DNA from: Deferribacterales bacterium
GTDB taxonomy: Bacteria; Chrysiogenota; Deferribacteres; Deferribacterales; JAISNW01
Assembly (NCBI GenBank): GCA_025997275.1
Contig: BNUJ01000016.1
Location: 1-19,862 of the forward strand
DNA length: 19,862 nucleotides
Reading direction: 5' to 3'
The notes beneath the pieces were generated by a model. That model worked only from the letters and a program-made list of their open reading frames with translations, was not told the DNA's origin and made no database searches. Both the position numbers and the translations under genes were made by a program. Positions 15,558-19,862 of this stretch are shown piece after piece. The stretch's first letter is position 1; each line of letters opens with the position of its first letter.

Positions 15558-16913
15558 CTATTCCATCACTCTGATGACAACAGCTTCTGAATGTATTATA
15601 TCAAGTTTTCCTATCTCTGCCACAGCAGACTTAATCTGCTGCCCACTTGTGCTGTATGTCAAAAATATCAGTGGCATAACACCCTCAGCCGCCTGTGGGT
15701 CAGGACGCTGAAAGGCACACTTTATGCTAATATCATGCTTTGCTAATACGCCTGATATAGCGGACAGCACCCCGCTGGCATCCGTCACATTAAAACGCAG
15801 ATAGAACGAGGATATCGTCTCCTCTATTCCCTTAAACCTATAGTCCCGTTCGGTTATAAAACCAAACGGAGATACCCTGCCCACACCGCCGTAGCAAATA
15901 TTGCGTGCAATAGCTGATATATCCGCCACTACCGCACTACTGGTAGGCTGTCCACCTGCGCCACGCCCAAAATATATAGTAGTGCCCGCCTTGTCAGTTT
16001 TAATTGTTGCGGCGTTAAAGGCATCTGACACCGATGACAATATATATCTATTAGGCACTAGAGTCGGGTGGACATGCACCTCAGTGCTACCTTCCTCATC
16101 TCGTTTTGCAATAGCTAGTAATTTTATAGTGTGGTGCAACTGCTCCTTAGCAAAAGCAATATCAACCGCTGATATGCGCGTAATCCCCTCAGTGTGCACC
16201 TTGCCGTAGTCCACCCATGCACCAAAGGCAATTGATGCTAATATTGTAATCTTATGTGCTGAGTCTACCCCCTCCACGTCAAATGTTGGGTCAGCCTCTG
16301 CATAGCCTAAGTCTTGTGCTTTTTTCAGTGAAACATCGTAGCTCTCATTGCTTGTAGACATTTGCGATAGTATATAGTTAGACGTGCCATTTATAACAGC
16401 TGCAATTTCTGTTATATTATTAGCTACGAGGCTTTCTTTAATAGTGTTTATCAGCGGGATGCCACCGCCCACACTAGCCTCAAAACCAAGCTCTACGCCA
16501 GCAGCCTTTGTCGCATTAAAAATCTCTCTACCATGTGTGGCAAGCAGTGCTTTGTTGGCTGTTACTACATGTTTGCCACCAGCGATTGCCTTTAATATTA
16601 TCTCTTTAGCGGTCGTCCCGCCACCTACCAGCTCTACTATTATATCTATATCAGGGTTGCTTATAATGCTGTCTACATCAGACGTGATAGGTATGTCGCC
16701 AGCGTGAGCACCCTTGCTGGTGTCCTTGCGAGCAATAGCGACTATGTTGATGTGAATGCCTGTTTTGCTGTATATAGCGTCACCGTTCGTGCGGATAGTT
16801 TCCACGACGCTACTACCTACCACGCCGTAGCCGATGATGCCAATATTCACAGTGTCTTTCACGTTACGATTGTCTCCGTTGTCTCCGCTGTCTCTATCGT
16901 CCCCATTTTTCAT
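15558..16913 (-). CDS. hom: homoserine dehydrogenase with C-terminal ACT domain
   Basis: This reduces aspartate semialdehyde to homoserine with NAD(P)H. From ATG 16913 the protein is 451 residues: a Gly/Asp/Asn-rich tail (1-17), then a Rossmann domain (VNIGIIGYGVVGSS), then the catalytic domain with AAVINGTSNYILSQM. The segment YAEADPTFDVEGVDSAHK supplies the Glu, Asp and Lys expected at the active site. The ACT domain covers about 370-451. The start is uncertain. ATG 16919 lies too close to the predicted -10 box. ATG 16913 would be leaderless. GTG 16862 gives a 434-residue protein starting MKDTVNIG, the usual family N-terminus, and has GGAG eleven bases upstream. Codon 1 of the longest frame (TTG 16952) is rejected. 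It is the first gene of the hom-apgM-lysC-regulator operon. Confidence 0.93.
   Translation of the reverse strand: MKNGDDRDSGDNGDNRNVKDTVNIGIIGYGVVGSSVVETIRTNGDAIYSKTGIHINIVAIARKDTSKGAHAGDIPITSDVDSIISNPDIDIIVELVGGGTTAKEIILKAIAGGKHVVTANKALLATHGREIFNATKAAGVELGFEASVGGGIPLINTIKESLVANNITEIAAVINGTSNYILSQMSTSNESYDVSLKKAQDLGYAEADPTFDVEGVDSAHKITILASIAFGAWVDYGKVHTEGITRISAVDIAFAKEQLHHTIKLLAIAKRDEEGSTEVHVHPTLVPNRYILSSVSDAFNAATIKTDKAGTTIYFGRGAGGQPTSSAVVADISAIARNICYGGVGRVSPFGFITERDYRFKGIEETISSFYLRFNVTDASGVLSAISGVLAKHDISIKCAFQRPDPQAAEGVMPLIFLTYSTSGQQIKSAVAEIGKLDIIHSEAVVIRVME
16870..16896 (-). repeat. short tandem repeat (9-base unit) at the 5' end of hom
   Basis: TTGTCTCCG is repeated exactly at 16870-16878 and 16879-16887, followed by a degenerate copy (CTGTCTCTA, 16888-16896). 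On the hom strand the unit reads CGGAGACAA and encodes Gly-Asp-Asn if translated, so copy changes would keep frame. Each unit also carries a GGAG that could serve as ribosome site for GTG 16862. Confidence 0.6.
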
Positions 16914-16920
16914 ACTCATA

Positions 16921-16949
16921 AAGATACCAGCATTTAGATCTCTTGTCAA
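16921..16949 (-). promoter_or_regulatory. sigma70-type promoter of the hom operon
   Basis: On the minus strand TTGACA (16949-16944) is a perfect -35 box, followed after 17 bases by TATCTT (16926-16921, four of six matches). Predicted transcription start is about 16914-16913, coinciding with the ATG at 16913. Confidence 0.6.
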
Positions 16950-16955
16950 CAATAG

Positions 16956-16983
16956 TTGCTACTTTTGCTTTTTGTGATACAAT
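16956..16983 (+). promoter_or_regulatory. extended -10 promoter of the chbG-like gene
   Basis: TTGCTA (16956-16961), 16 bases, then TGA-TACAAT (-10 hexamer 16978-16983 with the TG extension at 16975-16976). Predicted start of transcription is near 16990-16993, at or within three bases of the ATG at 16993. The two divergent -35 boxes are only six bases apart. Confidence 0.55.
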
Positions 16984-16992
16984 ACGCGCATA

Positions 16993-17904
16993 ATGTTAGT
17001 AAAAAGGTATCTGGTAGTCAATGCTGATGATTTAGGCAGGCAGTATTGTGTAAATGAGGGGATTTTAAGGGCGGCAACAGAGGGTGCACTTACGTCCGCA
17101 TCACTACAGGTCAACGGAGTTGCGTTTGATGATGCATGCGAACGCGTAATACCAGCGTGTCCCAATCTGGGGGTCGGCATTCACATCTGCTTAAACGAAG
17201 GTTTCCTTATATCAACACCCTTGCACAGAGCCAGCTCACAGCTTGCGCTAGCAGATGGACATTTTAGACACTTAGCAGCAAAAGGCTTTATCTTTTTAGC
17301 TACGTCAGGCGACAACAGAGCAATGAGAGAGCAGGTAGAGGCTGAAATGCGCGCCCAGATAGAGAAAGCATTAAAAAAAGTCAAACTAGACCATATAGAT
17401 GGGCATCAACATGTTCATGCAATCCCTTGGATATTTGAAATAGCGGTGCGACTTGCAGCGTATTATAAAATCCCGTTTATTAGGCTACCGAGAGAGCCAT
17501 TGCGCTTGTCGGCGTTTAGGGAGCATATCCCCGCGCCTGCCAACATCTGCCATTGGCTTAATTTGCAGCGTTATTCATATATGAACAGTAGCTATTTGAT
17601 TAAGCACAACTCTGGTGCGAATGGCGACATTGTCAAAGGTAATGATTGTTTCTACGGTGTTTTACATACGAATGCAATGTCTGCGGGCGTAGCGTCCAGA
17701 CTATTACGGAGCCATAATCAGCAAGATATAACAGAAATATTATTTCACCCGTGTTCGCCAGCAACAGAGCATTCTTGGATAGAGCCGTTCGCAAAAGATT
17801 ATTGCGAACAGGAGCAACGCGGTATTGAGTTGCAAGCTATACTTGCACTACCAAATATACTTAAAGCTAGTGAGTGGACGCTAACGAACTATGGTGAGCT
17901 ATGA
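16993..17904 (+). CDS. ChbG/YdjC/HpnK-family carbohydrate deacetylase
   Basis: This 303-residue protein belongs to the YdjC family of metal-dependent sugar deacetylases. Signatures are LVVNADDLG (Asp12/Asp13), LGVGIHICLNEG (His64), LDHIDGHQHVH (Asp136, His138, His142) and ITEILFHPC near the end. Characterised relatives include ChbG (chitooligosaccharide deacetylase), Francisella NaxD (deacetylates polyprenyl-phosphate-linked GalNAc for lipid A) and HpnK (hopanoid side-chain synthesis). The neighbouring formyltransferase and glycosyltransferase point to a lipid-linked amino sugar rather than chitin. There is no signal peptide, so it is probably cytoplasmic. ATG 16993 begins exactly at the family N-terminus and has no Shine-Dalgarno sequence; the predicted transcription start nearly coincides with it. 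The stop overlaps the next start as ATGA. Confidence 0.92.
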   Translation: MLVKRYLVVNADDLGRQYCVNEGILRAATEGALTSASLQVNGVAFDDACERVIPACPNLGVGIHICLNEGFLISTPLHRASSQLALADGHFRHLAAKGFIFLATSGDNRAMREQVEAEMRAQIEKALKKVKLDHIDGHQHVHAIPWIFEIAVRLAAYYKIPFIRLPREPLRLSAFREHIPAPANICHWLNLQRYSYMNSSYLIKHNSGANGDIVKGNDCFYGVLHTNAMSAGVASRLLRSHNQQDITEILFHPCSPATEHSWIEPFAKDYCEQEQRGIELQAILALPNILKASEWTLTNYGEL

Positions 17905-18656
17905 AAGTTTATTTTATCCTTGAGGATACGTTATACTATATTCCGCAGATGTTAGATACTGTCCTTGCTGATAAACACTACGATTATGTGGAAGTTGCCT
18001 GCGTAAGCGAGCTAAAGAAAGCTGGCAAGATTGGTTGGAATAGCTATCTGAAACGGCATATACTTGATATAGGCATAATTTCTTGCGTTAAACTTGTGCT
18101 GATTGGCTTAAAGGGCTTAATAGCAGGCAAGACCGTCCATAGCATTGCCAAAAAACACGATGTGCCAGTGATAGACGTAAAAAATGTGAACGACAAAAGC
18201 TTTATCCAGCATATTAAAGATTTAGATATAGACGTTGTCGTATCGTCTAACCCACAAATATTTAAGAAAGAGTTGCTGAATGCACCTAACATTGCCTGTA
18301 TAAACAGGCACTCGGCGTTGCTACCAGCTAATGGTGGCTTGTTGCCAGTTTTCTATGCGATAGTCTCAGGCGAGGCTTATACGGGAGCAACTATCCATAA
18401 GATGGATGTAACTATTGATACAGGGCAAATTATTTGTCAAAGGGCAATAGAAATACCTGCCCGACCAGTTCTTAGCGATTTATATGAAAAATGTTATGCG
18501 CTCAGCGCAGAGCTTATCTTGCAGGCATTAGAAATACTGGAAAAAAATCTGCCAGAGCAACCGCTAAAAGAGCCGACTAGACAAGCCAGCTATCACTCGC
18601 TACCAACTGCAGACGATTGGCGTAAATTTAAGAATAGGGGTGCCAAGTTTGCATAA
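17901..18656 (+). CDS. formyltransferase-family protein (10-formyltetrahydrofolate dependent)
   Basis: This 251-residue protein has the formyl-transferase core. ACINRHSALLPANGG supplies Asn135 and His137, and GATIHKMDVTIDTGQII supplies Asp173. The Asn-X-His and 36-residue His-Asp spacing match the catalytic triad of the ArnA transformylase domain. It lacks the C-terminal domain of methionyl-tRNA formyltransferase and the decarboxylase domain of ArnA, so a free-standing sugar N-formyltransferase is the best reading. The N-terminal 100 residues are less typical. The ATGA overlap with the chbG-like gene means the two are cotranslated: deacetylation would expose an amine that could then be formylated. 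The substrate is inferred. The stop is only three bases from the end of the opposing radical SAM gene. Confidence 0.88.
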   Translation: MKVYFILEDTLYYIPQMLDTVLADKHYDYVEVACVSELKKAGKIGWNSYLKRHILDIGIISCVKLVLIGLKGLIAGKTVHSIAKKHDVPVIDVKNVNDKSFIQHIKDLDIDVVVSSNPQIFKKELLNAPNIACINRHSALLPANGGLLPVFYAIVSGEAYTGATIHKMDVTIDTGQIICQRAIEIPARPVLSDLYEKCYALSAELILQALEILEKNLPEQPLKEPTRQASYHSLPTADDWRKFKNRGAKFA

Positions 18657-18659
18657 CTA

Positions 18660-19766
18660 TTACACATTCCTAAAGAACGAAGATTCAGAGTTTTGGACGC
18701 AGTTCACACACTCTGGCTCAAGCGGAATGTTTATATCTAGCAAAGCTTTACGTATTTTTTGTGCTTTCTCGTGATTTATGTTGTCAACCCCAGCCTCAAA
18801 AACATTTTTAGCGCGCTCGTCAAGCTCAGTGTCCATGTGGCAGCAAACTAAGTAGTTTCCATCAGCGTCAAATTCTATATGCTGCCATGGCAAGCGACAG
18901 ATTCGCCCGCTGTTATTTATCTCAAAGGGACGAGGAAAATATAGCGAAAATTTGCTGCTGGGCATAAATGAGCTATTAGATTTGTAGCCTTCAAAGCATA
19001 TATCTTTGAGATTAGTTCTACATACATCTATAAACTCATCATAGACGGCATCTGTTGTCATCAACGTTTCAGTCAAGTCAAGTGCTGATATAGTGGGCGA
19101 CTCGCATAGCGTAATCTTTAGGGATGAGCATCCAGAGTCTTTGAGCATATTTATCAGGTCTAAAAAATTCTTAAATTCACCCTTTTGGGCTGAGAGTAGC
19201 TGGCTTTTGGGTAGCACATACGATGTATTTATAGGTAACTTGCCTAAGTGTTTGGACATAACTTTTGGCAGAATCTTGCTGAGTCTGCCGAGCGTGTCTT
19301 CATACACTGAAATTTGCGTATCGCATAAACCTGCACTCACCAGCTCATCTACCCGTTCAGCAAGCAGTATGCCATTGGATACAATGCCGACTAAATGTCC
19401 CCTTTTGCGGCACATACTTATTAGCTCTGGCAGGTCTTTATTTAGCAACGGTTCACCGCCCTCAAATATTACAACTAACACCTTGCTGACAATATCGAGC
19501 TCTAGTATTCTCTCTAATTTTTTAGGGGTCAGCTCGTGTTCCTGCCAATCAGCACGTTTCTTAACGCCCATACAAAATGAGCAGTTCAAGTTGCACCGCT
19601 GCACGGTTAAAAGTGACATCATTGGCGGATATACGCCACCATTGCCCAGCGTATCAGTTATCTTGCCTGACTTTAGTTTGAGATAGTTGAGAAGCGAACC
19701 TTTTGGTAGAGCAAGCCCCCAGCTAGATGACTTTAATAGATGCAACTGTCTAGCTAAGTAGTTCAT
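18660..19766 (-). CDS. radical SAM protein with C-terminal SPASM-like cysteine region
   Basis: This 368-residue protein has the CX3CX2C cluster motif (Cys58, Cys62, Cys65) in TVQRCNLNCSFC and the SAM-binding FEGGEPLL (GGEP at 103-106). The C-terminus resembles SPASM/twitch auxiliary cluster regions: GRICRLPWQHIEF (Cys290), DGNYLVCCHMD (Cys308, Cys309) and PECVNC (Cys353, Cys356). The reaction cannot be inferred. Similar proteins occur in polysaccharide and lipid modification loci, among others. Its ATG 19766 overlaps the stop of the upstream glycosyltransferase as ATGA, so the two are cotranslated. The ribosome site is a GA-repeat. It converges with the formyltransferase gene, leaving a three-base gap with no terminator. 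Confidence 0.9.
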   Translation of the reverse strand: MNYLARQLHLLKSSSWGLALPKGSLLNYLKLKSGKITDTLGNGGVYPPMMSLLTVQRCNLNCSFCMGVKKRADWQEHELTPKKLERILELDIVSKVLVVIFEGGEPLLNKDLPELISMCRKRGHLVGIVSNGILLAERVDELVSAGLCDTQISVYEDTLGRLSKILPKVMSKHLGKLPINTSYVLPKSQLLSAQKGEFKNFLDLINMLKDSGCSSLKITLCESPTISALDLTETLMTTDAVYDEFIDVCRTNLKDICFEGYKSNSSFMPSSKFSLYFPRPFEINNSGRICRLPWQHIEFDADGNYLVCCHMDTELDERAKNVFEAGVDNINHEKAQKIRKALLDINIPLEPECVNCVQNSESSFFRNV

Positions 19767-19862
19767 TGTTTCTCTCTCTCTACAAAATATTTCGGACGCC
19801 GTTTAGTTTCGGAATATATCTTGCCAACGTATTCCCCTATGATACCAAGTGCAAGGAGCTGA
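19763..19862 (-). CDS. glycosyltransferase family 2, C-terminal end only (polyprenyl-phosphate sugar transferase type)
   Basis: Only the last 32 codons are in the window. They read LLALGIIGEYVGKIY followed by SETKRRPKYFVEREKQ and stop. A hydrophobic end followed by GEY(V/L)G(K/R)IY and RRPKY is characteristic of membrane-anchored GT2 enzymes such as ArnC, GtrB and FlmF2, which load sugars onto undecaprenyl or dolichyl phosphate. The stop overlaps the radical SAM start as ATGA. The donor sugar cannot be predicted. The 5' part lies beyond the right edge. Confidence 0.8.
   Translation of the reverse strand, partial: QLLALGIIGEYVGKIYSETKRRPKYFVEREKQ
19771..19780 (-). repeat. GA dinucleotide repeat (5 units) at the GT2/radical SAM junction
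   Basis: TCTCTCTCTC on the plus strand reads GAGAGAGAGA on the coding strand. It encodes part of the glycosyltransferase tail and also serves as the purine-rich ribosome site four bases before the radical SAM ATG. Confidence 0.5.

Noticed and set aside
16914..16952. Longer hom starting at TTG 16952 or ATG 16919
   Set aside because: These codons overlap or directly follow the predicted promoter boxes and have no ribosome site; the added residues are not part of the family.
16993..19862. Complete Arn (aminoarabinose) or Hpn (hopanoid cyclitol ether) pathway
   Set aside because: No ArnA dehydrogenase, ArnB or ArnD is present, and the radical SAM protein is shorter than HpnJ and has a SPASM-like rather than a B12-binding region. 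Only partial parallels remain.
1..19862. CRISPR arrays, tRNA or rRNA genes, insertion sequences
   Set aside because: No regularly spaced repeats, no clover-leaf or T-loop signatures, and no transposase frames or terminal inverted repeats were seen by eye.

Overview
The window comes from a Gram-negative bacterium. It encodes a two-partner-secretion type outer-membrane transporter, a second probable outer-membrane beta-barrel, and genes typical of cell-envelope sugar modification. It also carries a hom-apgM-lysC threonine/lysine operon with a phosphoglycerate-mutase-like gene, and a CtpA peptidase next to a divergent polysaccharide deacetylase. These arrangements recall Desulfobacterota, Nitrospirota or Deferribacterota genomes, but the taxon cannot be fixed from this sequence alone. 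No tRNA, rRNA, CRISPR array, transposase or integrase is visible. Coding density is very high and no gene-free stretch exceeds about 130 bases.

Layout. Bases 1-3252 (+) hold an envelope/secretion group: the 3' part of an unrecognised protein, a small signal-peptide-bearing beta-barrel, and a ShlB/FhaC-family transporter with POTRA domains. Its first gene is strongly C-poor on the coding strand, unlike the rest. Bases 3286-4122 (+) hold a DUF2461 gene with its own sigma70-like promoter and a hairpin-rich leader. Bases 4214-11740 (+) form a tightly packed series with several overlapping genes: a small unknown protein, valS, a threonine aldolase, ispG, an S41 (CtpA-type) peptidase and a divergent polysaccharide deacetylase. 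It converges on a minus-strand operon (16913 down to 11759): hom, apgM-like, lysC and an NtrC-type sigma54 response regulator. hom and apgM-like probably feed threonine synthesis, with the apgM-like protein a candidate homoserine kinase analogue. lysC contains a strong internal ribosome-binding site and start that would yield a separate regulatory beta subunit.

The right end (16993-19862) has two convergent gene pairs. One is a ChbG/YdjC deacetylase plus a formyltransferase (+). The other is a polyprenyl-phosphate-type glycosyltransferase, only its 3' end inside the window, followed by a radical SAM protein (-). Together they suggest a lipid-carrier-linked amino-sugar modification pathway of unusual composition.

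The hom and chbG-like promoters lie back to back within about 65 bases. Their -10 boxes sit so close to the start codons that the chbG-like transcript is predicted to be leaderless or nearly so. hom may be as well, or it may use a downstream GTG. The most interesting items are this envelope-sugar locus, the lysC internal start, the apgM-like gene in the threonine operon, and the divergent promoter pair.
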